A stretch of DNA of 64,000 nucleotides from contig OW818697.1 of assembly GCA_942493365.1 (NCBI GenBank), forward strand, positions 1,860,001 to 1,924,000, in the 5' to 3' direction. The notes beneath the pieces are model-generated. The model was not told the origin of the DNA. It did not search any database and saw nothing but the letters and a program-made list of their open reading frames with translations. The stretch is from UBA8949 sp942493365. GTDB taxonomy: Bacteria; Bacillota; Clostridia; Saccharofermentanales; UBA5734. Below, piece by piece: positions 44,548 through 51,774 of the stretch; position 1 is the first letter of the stretch, and the number at the start of each line of letters is the position of its first letter. The position numbers and the translations under genes are program-made.

Positions 44548-45333
44548 ATGGATACTCAAGACGATAAAATCGAAGCTATCGAACTGCCACAGGATTCGGC
44601 AAATAATCTTGACGACGCTATAGAGACGCCCGTGCCGAAAAAAAAGCGTCGCAAACCGACACCAATGGCCATTTTCATTGATGCCTTTATTGTTGTTTTG
44701 GTCGTCACTGGTCTGTATCTGATTCTTGAACCCATTTACATCCACTACATGCAGGACCAGCTGACCGACAGTCTGATCAGCAATTACGAAAACGGGGACG
44801 GCACGATCATCATCGACCCCAACGCTTTTGCCGTGCCGGGCGAAGAACCCGATTATACTGTTGAATCATCCAGCGCCGCGGTGCTCACCCCGACACCCGC
44901 CCCCGCCCAGGTGGTCATCAAGGCCATCGGCCGCATAGCCATCTCGAGGATCAAAATCGATATGCCCATCGCCGAAGGCGCAACCAAATACAACCTGCGC
45001 GTGGCGATCGGCCACTACACGAAAAGCGTCGCCGCCGGTCAACCCGGACTGGCCATCTACTTCGGGCATCGCATGTACGATTATGGCCGCCATTTCAACC
45101 GCCTCGGCGAAGTCGTTATCGGTGATCTTATCATCGTTGAGGACAAAGAGAATCGTTACACCTATCAAGTCGATAAAATCGACACCGTACTGCCAGGGGA
45201 TCTGGGTGCTTCCTTTGTTGCCCCGCCCGATGGTGAAAGCCGCATCATGCTGGTGACCTGCACCCCGATCCGAGTTGCCTCGCACCGCCTGCTGGTCAAG
45301 GGCACGCTGATCAAGACGGAAGGCTTGGGTTAG
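44548..45333 (+). CDS. Sortase
   Basis: A 261-residue membrane sortase: a cytosolic basic N-terminus (KKKRRKPTP), one transmembrane helix near 48-68 (AIFIDAFIVVLVVTGLYLIL), and the sortase barrel. The catalytic histidine is in IYFGHRMYDYG, the nucleophile in LVTCTPIR, and the arginine in ASHRLLVKG. The GHR plus HFNRL segment suggests class D/E rather than A. Substrates are not encoded nearby; no LPXTG protein was noticed in the window. It is alone on the plus strand, divergent from the ferredoxin-ASKHA gene. Confidence 0.92.
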   Translation: MDTQDDKIEAIELPQDSANNLDDAIETPVPKKKRRKPTPMAIFIDAFIVVLVVTGLYLILEPIYIHYMQDQLTDSLISNYENGDGTIIIDPNAFAVPGEEPDYTVESSSAAVLTPTPAPAQVVIKAIGRIAISRIKIDMPIAEGATKYNLRVAIGHYTKSVAAGQPGLAIYFGHRMYDYGRHFNRLGEVVIGDLIIVEDKENRYTYQVDKIDTVLPGDLGASFVAPPDGESRIMLVTCTPIRVASHRLLVKGTLIKTEGLG

Positions 45334-45342
45334 ACGAAAAGG

Positions 45343-45395
45343 TAACAGGTAACAGGTAACAGCGAACAGCTACCAGGTAACAGGTAACAGCTGAC
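45343..45395. repeat. Tandem GGTAACA heptamers, left cluster
   Basis: AGGTAACAGGTAACAGGTAA and, after a short break, another AGGTAACAGGTAACAG give at least five copies of GGTAACA or close variants just after the sortase stop. A matching inverse cluster lies at 45,488-45,545. Confidence 0.75.
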
Positions 45396-45423
45396 GGTCC
45401 TGAAATTATTCATTTCAAAAGAT

Positions 45424-45456
45424 AAAAAGGCCTGCAACTTCGTCAGAAGTGCAGGT
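45424..45456 (-). terminator. Terminator after glsB
   Basis: A ten-bp stem with one bulge (CCTGCACTTC with GAAGTTGCAGG), TGAC loop, followed by GCCTTTTTATC on the minus strand. It lies in the middle of the inverted heptamer clusters. Confidence 0.75.
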
Positions 45457-45487
45457 CCAATTTATTATCAGAAAATGAATTCAAAAG

Positions 45488-45548
45488 TTGTTCCCTGTTC
45501 CCTGTTCCCTGTTACCTATTACCTGTTTATCGTCTTCCGCTTACCTGT
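45488..45548. repeat. Tandem CTGTTCC / CTGTTACC heptamers, right cluster
   Basis: Three copies of CTGTTCC in tandem, then CTGTTACCTATTACCTGTTT, and a second copy of TTACCTGTTTATCGTCT. This is the inverted complement of the GGTAACA cluster 130 bases to the left, so the two could pair. Confidence 0.75.
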
Positions 45549-45818
45549 TTATCGTCTGCCGCGTCCACGAATCATGTTGTACAGGAAGAGCAGGACGACC
45601 GCGCCCAGCAGGGCGACAAAGAAGGTGTAGACATTGAAGCCGGACATACCGGCGACACCGATCAGTCCCAGCAGAAATGAACCGGCAAAGGCACCGATGA
45701 TACCGACGATGATATTGGCAATAATGCCCATTTGTCGGTTGTTTTTCATAATTAGGCTGGCGACCCAACCGGCCAAACCACCTAAAACGACCCAGCCCAG
45801 AATATTCATAATTTCCAT
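45549..45818 (-). CDS. GlsB/YeaQ/YmgE family (transglycosylase-associated) membrane protein
   Basis: An 89-residue, glycine-rich, three-helix membrane protein of the GlsB/YeaQ family, general-stress proteins of unknown mechanism. The pattern LGWVVLGGLAGWVASLIM, IVGIIGAFAGSFLLGLIG and the third helix VYTFFVALLGAVVLLFL is typical. The ATG at 45818 has AAGGAGG upstream. It follows the orphan antitoxin gene by 18 bases, likely in the same transcript, and is followed by a terminator. Confidence 0.92.
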   Translation of the reverse strand: MEIMNILGWVVLGGLAGWVASLIMKNNRQMGIIANIIVGIIGAFAGSFLLGLIGVAGMSGFNVYTFFVALLGAVVLLFLYNMIRGRGRR

Positions 45819-45836
45819 GACAATTCCCTCCTTTTG

Positions 45837-46124
45837 CTAGTGACTCTTAATATCATTCTTGAGATGTTCGAACGAGTAAACTTTTCTTTTGCCTTCAACT
45901 GGTAAAGATTCGACAACTTTGGTTATTTCTTTCTCATCCAAAGTTTCCATATACTCAACAAACGCTGAAAGTCTCTCATACTCTCTGATCGAAAACAAAA
46001 CGGCATCCGGCTGATTGTTCTTTAAGATAAAGATCTTACCCATTTCTTCAGCCAGGATTCTGCATGATTTATAATTCTTGATCATATCAGAATTTGAGAC
46101 GATTGCTTTTGTTGAAATATTCAT
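45837..46124 (-). CDS. Phd/YefM-type antitoxin, orphan
   Basis: A 95-residue protein of the Phd/YefM antitoxin superfamily: an N-terminal DNA-binding part (IVSNSDMIKNYKSCRILAE, GKIFILKNNQPDAVLFS) and a C-terminal toxin-binding helix (EYERLSAFVEYMETLDEKE). The ATG at 46124 is preceded by GGGTGG eight bases away; a GTG four codons upstream is less suitable. No toxin gene lies on either side: glsB follows. An 18-bp perfect palindrome lies about 60 bases upstream (46185-46202), a possible autoregulatory site. Confidence 0.8.
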   Translation of the reverse strand: MNISTKAIVSNSDMIKNYKSCRILAEEMGKIFILKNNQPDAVLFSIREYERLSAFVEYMETLDEKEITKVVESLPVEGKRKVYSFEHLKNDIKSH

Positions 46125-46136
46125 GACACATACCAC

Positions 46137-46256
46137 CCTGATTTATTGAATTGTGATCCTGACTTAAGTATATGCTTGTTTTATATATATGTATACATAT
46201 ATCTTTAATTATTATATATATTATTTTTCTACTTTTTATTTATATCATTTGTAAAA
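46137..46256. other. Very A/T-rich antitoxin upstream region with an 18-bp palindrome
   Basis: The stretch is almost pure A/T around 46,180-46,250. ATATATGTATACATATAT (46185-46202) is a perfect palindrome. A promoter for the antitoxin-glsB transcript must lie here, but no single -35/-10 pair stands out. Confidence 0.5.
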
Positions 46257-46284
46257 TAAAAAGAGGACCGTTCGCGCGATCCCC
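46257..46284 (-). terminator. Probable terminator downstream of fba
   Basis: An eight-bp stem (GGGGATCG with CGGTCCTC, two G-U), CGCGAA loop, and five T on the minus strand, about 195 bases past the fba stop and before the antitoxin promoter region. Confidence 0.65.
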
Positions 46285-46312
46285 TTTCTCGATTGTTAAA
46301 CCTCAAGACCAA

Positions 46313-46450
46313 ATGAAAATGAAGGACGAAGGATGAAGGACGAAAGACTAATGAATAAATTCTTATATATTTAAATCAGGCTTCGCCTGCTCAAATCATG
46401 ATACAAGCTATCCTAGCACAGTCTTTCATTTTTCGTCTTTCGTCTGACAA
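46313..46450. repeat. Inverted GAAGGAC/GAAAGAC heptamer clusters downstream of fba
   Basis: GAAGGACGAAGGATGAAGGA followed by CGAAAGAC (46,322-46,349) gives four heptamer copies with small changes. The inverse, TTCGTCTTTCGTC, lies at 46,431-46,446 close to the fba stop. Between them are the hairpin CAGGC-TTC-GCCTG (46378-46390) and A/T-rich sequence. No gene is present. Confidence 0.6.
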
Positions 46451-46476
46451 ATGCGCTCGCTACGCGACCAGATTTG

Positions 46477-47412
46477 TCAGGCTTTGCCTTCGCAGCCGAG
46501 GACGGCGTGGATTTTGTGGGCCACCATTTCTTTGATGGCTGTACGAGCCGGCGCCAGATACTGGCGGGGATCGAAGTGGCCGGGGTTTTCGGCGAAGTAC
46601 TTGCGGATGGTGGCGGTCATGGCCAGCCGCAGGTCGGAGTCGATGTTGATCTTGCAGACGGCTGAGCGGGCAGCCTCGCGCAGCATGTCTTCGGGGATGC
46701 CGATGGCGTCCGGCATATTGCCGCCAAACTGGTTGATCATCTGGACAAACTCAGGGATGACCGAGCTGGCACCATGCAGGACGATCGGGAAACCGGGTAG
46801 TTTTTTCTCGATTTCGTGCAGAATGTCAAAGCGCAGCTGCGGGTTCTGGCCGGGCTTGAACTTGTAGGCGCCGTGGCTGGTGCCGATGGCGATGGCCAGC
46901 GAGTCACAGCCGGTGCGGCCGACGAAGTCGAAGACCTGCTCGGGCTTGGTGTAGGAAGCGTCTTCAGCCGAGACCTGAACGGCGTCCTCGATGCCGGCCA
47001 GGCGGCCGAGTTCGGCTTCGACGACAACGCCATGGGCGTGGGCGTATTCTACGACCTTTTGGGTTAGGATGATATTTTCTTCGTAGGAGTGGTGTGAGCC
47101 GTCGATCATGACCGAGGTAAAACCGCCATCGATGCAGCTCTTGCAGAGCTCGAAGGTGTCGCCGTGGTCGAGGTGCAGGGCGATCGGGAGGTTGGTCTCG
47201 ATCAGGGCCGCTTCCACCAGCTTGACGAGGTAGGTGTGGTTGGCGTATTTGCGGGCACCGGAAGAAACCTGGAGGATCAGGGGTGCCGACAGCTCTTTTG
47301 CCGCTTCGGTGATGCCCTGAATAATTTCCATGTTGTTGACATTGAAAGCACCGATGGCATAGCCGCCAGCATAGGCTTTTTGGAACATTTCCTGAGTTGT
47401 GACTAATGGCAT
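46477..47412 (-). CDS. fba: Class II fructose-bisphosphate aldolase
   Basis: The zinc-dependent aldolase splits fructose-1,6-bisphosphate to DHAP and glyceraldehyde-3-phosphate. The start is taken at the ATG at 47412 (MPLVTTQEMFQKAYAGGYA), nine bases from AAGGAG; the longer frame to 47451 has no such site. The 311-residue product has the metal ligands in IALHLDHGDTFELC and VVEAELGRLAGIED, then VLHGASSVIPEFV and the phosphate-binding INIDSDLRLAMTATIRKY. The class II, family IIb-like length fits. It has its own SigA promoter. Confidence 0.97.
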   Translation of the reverse strand: MPLVTTQEMFQKAYAGGYAIGAFNVNNMEIIQGITEAAKELSAPLILQVSSGARKYANHTYLVKLVEAALIETNLPIALHLDHGDTFELCKSCIDGGFTSVMIDGSHHSYEENIILTQKVVEYAHAHGVVVEAELGRLAGIEDAVQVSAEDASYTKPEQVFDFVGRTGCDSLAIAIGTSHGAYKFKPGQNPQLRFDILHEIEKKLPGFPIVLHGASSVIPEFVQMINQFGGNMPDAIGIPEDMLREAARSAVCKINIDSDLRLAMTATIRKYFAENPGHFDPRQYLAPARTAIKEMVAHKIHAVLGCEGKA

Positions 47413-47463
47413 AATGTTCAACTCCTTTATCGTTTGACCGTATGAGTTCACCCATACACATTT

Positions 47464-47492
47464 ATTTTAAGAGTGAATGCCCTTGCCGTCAA
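47464..47492 (-). promoter_or_regulatory. SigA promoter of fba
   Basis: TTGACG (47487-47492) and TAAAAT (47464-47469), 17-base spacer on the minus strand, about 50 bases above the ATG. Confidence 0.75.
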
Positions 47493-47544
47493 ACAAAAGA
47501 TTTGCTTTTTAGGCGGCAATAAAAGGGATTCCGCAACTATTCGT

Positions 47545-47595
47545 TTTTAGCTTTTAGCTTTTAGCTGATAAGCCAGCTCTCGCTGGCTTTTCGCA
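47545..47595. repeat. TTTTAGC heptamers with a GCCAGC-GCTGGC hairpin
   Basis: Three tandem TTTTAGC copies (47,546-47,567) run into AAGCCAGC-TCTC-GCTGGCTTTT (47571-47590), a terminator-like hairpin on the plus strand. It lies between the divergent fba and EAL-HDOD promoters, where no plus-strand gene needs ending. Confidence 0.65.
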
Positions 47596-47609
47596 TTTCC
47601 CTCAAGCTT

Positions 47610-47638
47610 TTGCCAATGTATTCGATAATAAATATAAT
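47610..47638 (+). promoter_or_regulatory. SigA promoter of the EAL-HDOD gene
   Basis: TTGCCA (47610-47615) and consensus TATAAT (47633-47638) with a 17-base spacer, 48 bases upstream of the ATG. Confidence 0.75.
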
Positions 47639-47685
47639 ACCTAAAAGTTTGATCAAATACTGGGCGACTTATCGGGTAATCAAAA

Positions 47686-48891
47686 ATGAATATTTATCTT
47701 GCACGACAACCCATTTTTGACCGTGAACAGAATATTTATGGTTATGAGCTGCTGTATCGCCACAGTCAGGACAATACTTTCTGCGGCATTGACGATGATC
47801 AGGCGACCACGGAGCTGATCTACAATTCATTTTTGGTCATCGGTCTTGAAGACCTGACCGACGGAACCAAAGCTTTTATCAATTTTTCCAAGAATCTGGT
47901 CAACAGTGATCTGCCACTTCTATTGCCCAAAGAGCACATCGTCATTGAAGTTCTGGAGCGCGACGAGGCTACGCAGGAAACGATTGATGCCTGCAAACGA
48001 ATGCGCGAACTGGGCTATACGTTGGCTCTGGATGATTTTGTTTTTGAAGAAAGCTTTCTACCGCTGGTCGACACGGCCGATATTATCAAGGTTGAATTTC
48101 ATGCTGTCAGTCACGCTGTACAGCGGAGCATGCTGCAAAAATACGGCCGCAAAGTCAAATTTCTGGCCGAAAAGATCGAAACCCGCGAAGAGTTTCAACT
48201 CGCGCTGGATCTGGGCTACGACTACTACCAGGGCTATTTTTTCAGCAAACCGGCGATGGTCTGTAAGCTCGATATCACCACGCTCAACACCAGCCTGATG
48301 AGTGTTTTCGACGAGCTGAACAAGCATGAACCCAGCTACTCGGTTATTTCCGGGATTATCGAAAGTGACCTCGGCCTGTCCTACAAGCTGCTTAAGTTGA
48401 CCAACTCGGCTTTCTTCAGTGTGCGCAAAAAGATTACCTCCATCCAGTACGCCCTGTCCTATATTGGCCTCAAGGAACTTTACCAGTGGATCTCGTTGAT
48501 GATGCTCAAGGATTTCCAGGCTGTGGAAAATGCCGAAATGCTCAAGCTGTCGATTGTCCGTGGCAAACTGATGGAATTGTTGTCCGGCTTTCTCCACAAG
48601 AAAGCCTCCCGCAGTGAGTACTACCTGACCGGTATGTTCTCCTTCATCGATGTCCTGCTCAACCGTCCGATGGATCAAATTATGCAGGGACTGCCCTTTT
48701 CCGATCAGGTCAAACAGGCTTTGTGCGGTGAGGATAATGAGCTGCGCCAAATGCTGAATTACGTTGTGGCTTGTGAAAATGGCGACTGGAACAATCCCGA
48801 CAACCAAGAGATGATGGATCAGGTCAGCGCCACAAAATACATGGAGCTTTACTTTAATGCCATCAAATGGGCCAAAAAACTAGAGTTTTAG
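47686..48891 (+). CDS. EAL-HDOD domain protein (YuxH-like)
   Basis: A 401-residue signalling protein: an EAL domain (1-200) and an HDOD domain (about 200-395, with SYKLLKLTNSAFFSVRKKI). The EAL motif reads ELLYR and the DDFG-type loop reads LDDFVFEE, and several catalytic acidic residues of active c-di-GMP phosphodiesterases appear missing, as in B. subtilis YuxH. It probably acts as a binding or regulatory protein rather than an enzyme. The ribosome site is weak (GGGTAA). It converges with valS with a 12-base overlap of the stops. Confidence 0.92.
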   Translation: MNIYLARQPIFDREQNIYGYELLYRHSQDNTFCGIDDDQATTELIYNSFLVIGLEDLTDGTKAFINFSKNLVNSDLPLLLPKEHIVIEVLERDEATQETIDACKRMRELGYTLALDDFVFEESFLPLVDTADIIKVEFHAVSHAVQRSMLQKYGRKVKFLAEKIETREEFQLALDLGYDYYQGYFFSKPAMVCKLDITTLNTSLMSVFDELNKHEPSYSVISGIIESDLGLSYKLLKLTNSAFFSVRKKITSIQYALSYIGLKELYQWISLMMLKDFQAVENAEMLKLSIVRGKLMELLSGFLHKKASRSEYYLTGMFSFIDVLLNRPMDQIMQGLPFSDQVKQALCGEDNELRQMLNYVVACENGDWNNPDNQEMMDQVSATKYMELYFNAIKWAKKLEF

Positions 48892-49761
48892 CTGCTCAAT
48901 ACGTTCATTGGCGTTCCTGAGCATTTCGCCATATTTGACCAGCTTATCCTTTTCGATCTGAATGACTTTTTCTGGGGCTTTGCCGACAAAATCGGCGTTT
49001 TCCAGTTTGGCCGCAACCCGGGCCAACTCGCTCTCGAGGTTTTCTTTTTCTTTGTTCAGACGTTCGATTTCCTTGTCGAGGTCGATCAGGTCGGCCAGTG
49101 GCAGGTAAACCTCGCCGCCGGAGAACAGCGCCGTCACAGCGGTCAGCGGGATGCCGACCTTGTCGGCGCGCGTTTCGAGCGTCGAGACACTGGCCAGGCG
49201 CTGCAGGAAGGCGGTGCCGTCAACAAAGCGCTGGCGCACGGCCGGGTCGGGCGAGACGACGATCAGCGCAGCTTTGCGCGACGGCGGCACGCCAAGTCCA
49301 GCGCGGACATTGCGGATCTCGCGGATGGCATCCATCAGGGTGGTCATGGCTTGTTCTTCAGCGGGGAACACCAGCTCTGGCTCCGGCTGCGGCCAATTCG
49401 AGATCATGATGCTTTCATCGTCATGGATCAGGTGGCTGTAAACCGCCTCGGTCATGAAGGGCATGAAGGGGTGCAGCAGTTGCAGGCTCTCGCACAGCAC
49501 TTTGTTGAGCACGTATTGGGCCACGCGGCGACCGTTGCCGGTTTTTTCGAAGAGGCGGGCTTTGCTCATCTCAATGTACCAGTCGCAGAATTCCTCCCAG
49601 AGAAAGCTGTAGATTTTGGCCAGCGCCACGCCGGTCTCGTATTTGTCGAGGTTCTGGGGCACTGCGGGGCCTTGAGGGTTTGCAGGGGTCAGGATCCAGC
49701 GGTCGGGCAGCTTCCAGGTCGGCGATCGTCGATGCCGGTAAAATCGGCGCGTCGCCGTCAA
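48880..49761 (-). CDS. valS: Valyl-tRNA synthetase, C-terminal part, separated by frameshifts
   Basis: The anticodon-binding and C-terminal coiled-coil part of ValRS. Homology is visible from about LPDRWIL (near 49,715) through NLDKYETGVALAKIYSFLWE, FCDWYIEMSKARLFE and the final coiled coil (LIDLDKEIERLNKEKENLES to the end). The first residues of the open frame are not homologous. Joining it to the upstream half needs several one-base shifts within about 120 bases. Composition here is like the host's other genes, about half G+C by a 60-base count (31 of 60 at 48961-49020). Confidence 0.85.
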   Translation of the reverse strand: MTATRRFYRHRRSPTWKLPDRWILTPANPQGPAVPQNLDKYETGVALAKIYSFLWEEFCDWYIEMSKARLFEKTGNGRRVAQYVLNKVLCESLQLLHPFMPFMTEAVYSHLIHDDESIMISNWPQPEPELVFPAEEQAMTTLMDAIREIRNVRAGLGVPPSRKAALIVVSPDPAVRQRFVDGTAFLQRLASVSTLETRADKVGIPLTAVTALFSGGEVYLPLADLIDLDKEIERLNKEKENLESELARVAAKLENADFVGKAPEKVIQIEKDKLVKYGEMLRNANERIEQLKL

Positions 49762-51536
49762 AAGTTCATCAGCACGAAACGCGCGGCGTTCCAGATCTTG
49801 TTGGCGAAGTTGCGGAAGGCCTCGAACTTTTCACTCGACACGCGCACGTCGCCGCCGGGGGCCACGCCCATCGCCAGGGAGAAGCGCAGCGCGTCGCAGC
49901 CGTACTTGTCGATGACCTCCAGCGGGTCGATGCCGTTGCCGAGGGACTTGGACATCTTGCGCCCCTGCGCGTCGCGCACCAGGCCGTGCAGCGCCACCGT
50001 GTCAAACGGGAGCGTCCCCATCTGCTCGATGCCGGAGAAGATCATGCGGGCCACCCAGAAGAAGATGATGTCGTAGCCCGAGAGCAGCACGCTGGTCGGG
50101 TAGAAGTATTTGAGGTCCTCGGTCTCGTCCGGCCAGCCCAGCGTGGAGAAGGGCCACAGCGCCGAGGAGAACCAGGTGTCCAGCACGTCCTCGTCCTGAT
50201 GCAGGTGCGCGCTTCCGCACTTGGGGCAGACGCCCGGCGCCTTGCGGGAGACCGTCATCTCGCCGCAGTCGGCGCAGTAGTAGGCCGGGATGCGGTGGCC
50301 CCACCAAAGCTGGCGGGAGATGCACCAGTCGCGGATGTTTTCCATCCAGTTGAGGTAGACCTTGGTGAACCGCTCGGGCACGAACTTGAGTTCCCCGGTC
50401 TGCACGCAGCGCACCGCGGGCTCGGCCAGCGGCTTCATCTTCACAAACCACTGGGTGGACACCAGCGGCTCCACCGTGTCGTGGCAGCGGTAGCAGGTGC
50501 CCACGTTGTGGGTCAGCGGATCGGTCTTGACGAGGAGGCCCAGCGCCTCAAGCTCGGCCAGCACGGCCTTGCGGCACTCCTGCCGGGTCATGCCCTGGAA
50601 GCGGCCCGCGGCCTCGTTCATGGTGCCGTCGTCGTTCAGAACGCGGAGTACCGGCAGGTCGTGCCGCTGCGCGACTTCAAAGTCGTTGGGGTCGTGGGCC
50701 GGGGTGATCTTCACCGCGCCGGTGCCGAAGGCCGGATCCACGTAGTCGTCCGCCACCACGGGAAGTTCGCGGTCCACGATGGGCAGCATCACCGTCTTGC
50801 CCACCATCGCGGCATAACGCTCATCCTTGGGGTTCACCGCCACGGCGGTGTCGCCCAGCATGGTCTCGGGCCGGGTGGTGGCCACCACCACGCCCGCGCC
50901 GCCGTCCGCGCCGGGGTAGCGGATGTACCAGAGGCTCGACGTCACTTCGCCGTACTCCACCTCGGCGTCGGAGAGCGCGGTCTTGCACACCGGGCACCAG
51001 TTGATGATGCGGTTGCCGCGGTAGATCAGGCCCTTGTCGTAGAGCCGCACGAACACCTCGACGACCGCGCGGTTGAGGCCCTCGTCCATGGTGAAGCGCT
51101 CGCGCGTCCAGTCGCAGGAGGCGCCCAGCCGCCGCTGCTGGCGGGTGATGCGCCCGCCGTACTCGCGCTTCCACTCCCAGGCGCGGCGCAAGAACTCCTC
51201 GCGGCCCAGGTCCAGCTTATTCAGGCCCTCCTTTTTGAGGGCGTCGACGATTTTCACCTCGGTGGCGATGGACGCATGGTCGGTGCCCGGCAGCCACAGC
51301 GTCGGCTCGCCCTTCATGCGGTGGTAGCGGGTCAGCGCGTCCTGCGGCAGCGTGTCGAGGGCGTGCCCCATGTGAAGCTGCCCGGTGATGTTGGGCGGCG
51401 GCATCACGATGGTATAGGATTGGCGATCCGGTTTGATCCGGGGCGTAAAGTAACCCTTGGCCATCCAGCGGGCGTAAATGTCCTGCTCGGTCTTGCCGGG
51501 TTCAAATGCTTTGTCAATGTTGTCGATGCGTGCCAT
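49758..51536 (-). CDS. valS: Valyl-tRNA synthetase, N-terminal part, compositionally foreign core
   Basis: ValRS charges tRNA-Val. This 592-residue piece has the HIGH-type motif (PPPNITGQLHMGHAL, near residue 45-60), the editing domain (TTRPETMLGDTAVAV), a zinc-ribbon (CADCG and CPKCG), DVLDTWFSSALWPFSTLGW and KMSKS (GRKMSKSLGNGIDPLE). It stops after FVLMNF, about 290 residues short of a complete enzyme. The middle is much richer in G/C than the neighbours (42 of 60 at 50821-50880). The join near the start and the stop coincide with the most conserved motifs, so it looks like a mosaic. AGGAGG lies seven bases from the ATG. Confidence 0.9.
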   Translation of the reverse strand: MARIDNIDKAFEPGKTEQDIYARWMAKGYFTPRIKPDRQSYTIVMPPPNITGQLHMGHALDTLPQDALTRYHRMKGEPTLWLPGTDHASIATEVKIVDALKKEGLNKLDLGREEFLRRAWEWKREYGGRITRQQRRLGASCDWTRERFTMDEGLNRAVVEVFVRLYDKGLIYRGNRIINWCPVCKTALSDAEVEYGEVTSSLWYIRYPGADGGAGVVVATTRPETMLGDTAVAVNPKDERYAAMVGKTVMLPIVDRELPVVADDYVDPAFGTGAVKITPAHDPNDFEVAQRHDLPVLRVLNDDGTMNEAAGRFQGMTRQECRKAVLAELEALGLLVKTDPLTHNVGTCYRCHDTVEPLVSTQWFVKMKPLAEPAVRCVQTGELKFVPERFTKVYLNWMENIRDWCISRQLWWGHRIPAYYCADCGEMTVSRKAPGVCPKCGSAHLHQDEDVLDTWFSSALWPFSTLGWPDETEDLKYFYPTSVLLSGYDIIFFWVARMIFSGIEQMGTLPFDTVALHGLVRDAQGRKMSKSLGNGIDPLEVIDKYGCDALRFSLAMGVAPGGDVRVSSEKFEAFRNFANKIWNAARFVLMNF

Positions 51537-51555
51537 ATGATATCCTCCTCAGGGG

Positions 51556-51774
51556 TTAGTTAAAGACGATCATGATCAGAATAAATCCCGGGGCGCTGAA
51601 CATCAGGCCACGCAGCTTGACATCGAGAATGGCCATTTCGCGCCGATATTTTTCCTGATCCTCCGGCGGCAGGTGTTTCACGCGCTCCGGGTCAATCTGT
51701 TTCTTTTCGATCAGGCCATAGCGCTCAGCGATTTTCGGCGCCGCGCCACACCACGCAGAACGCCCAAGAGCCAA
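51556..51774 (-). CDS. Small hypothetical protein, probably 5'-truncated
   Basis: A 72-codon frame just upstream of valS. The part after about residue 14 looks real: charged (IAERYGLIEKKQIDPERVKH) then a hydrophobic C-terminus (MFSAPGFILIMIVF), as in the tail of a small membrane-associated protein. Its first residues are doubtful and no ribosome site was found, so the true start is probably lost. No family recognised. Confidence 0.4.
   Translation of the reverse strand: MALGRSAWCGAAPKIAERYGLIEKKQIDPERVKHLPPEDQEKYRREMAILDVKLRGLMFSAPGFILIMIVFN

Noticed and set aside
45343..45548. CRISPR array suggested by regular short repeats
   Set aside because: The units are only seven bases, directly adjacent without spacers, and inverted copies occur; no cas genes.
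49680..51563. A 627-codon plus-strand frame opposite valS
   Set aside because: It is the antisense of a G/C-rich coding sequence with strong codon bias; the product has no family look and there is no ribosome site. The valS frame explains the region.
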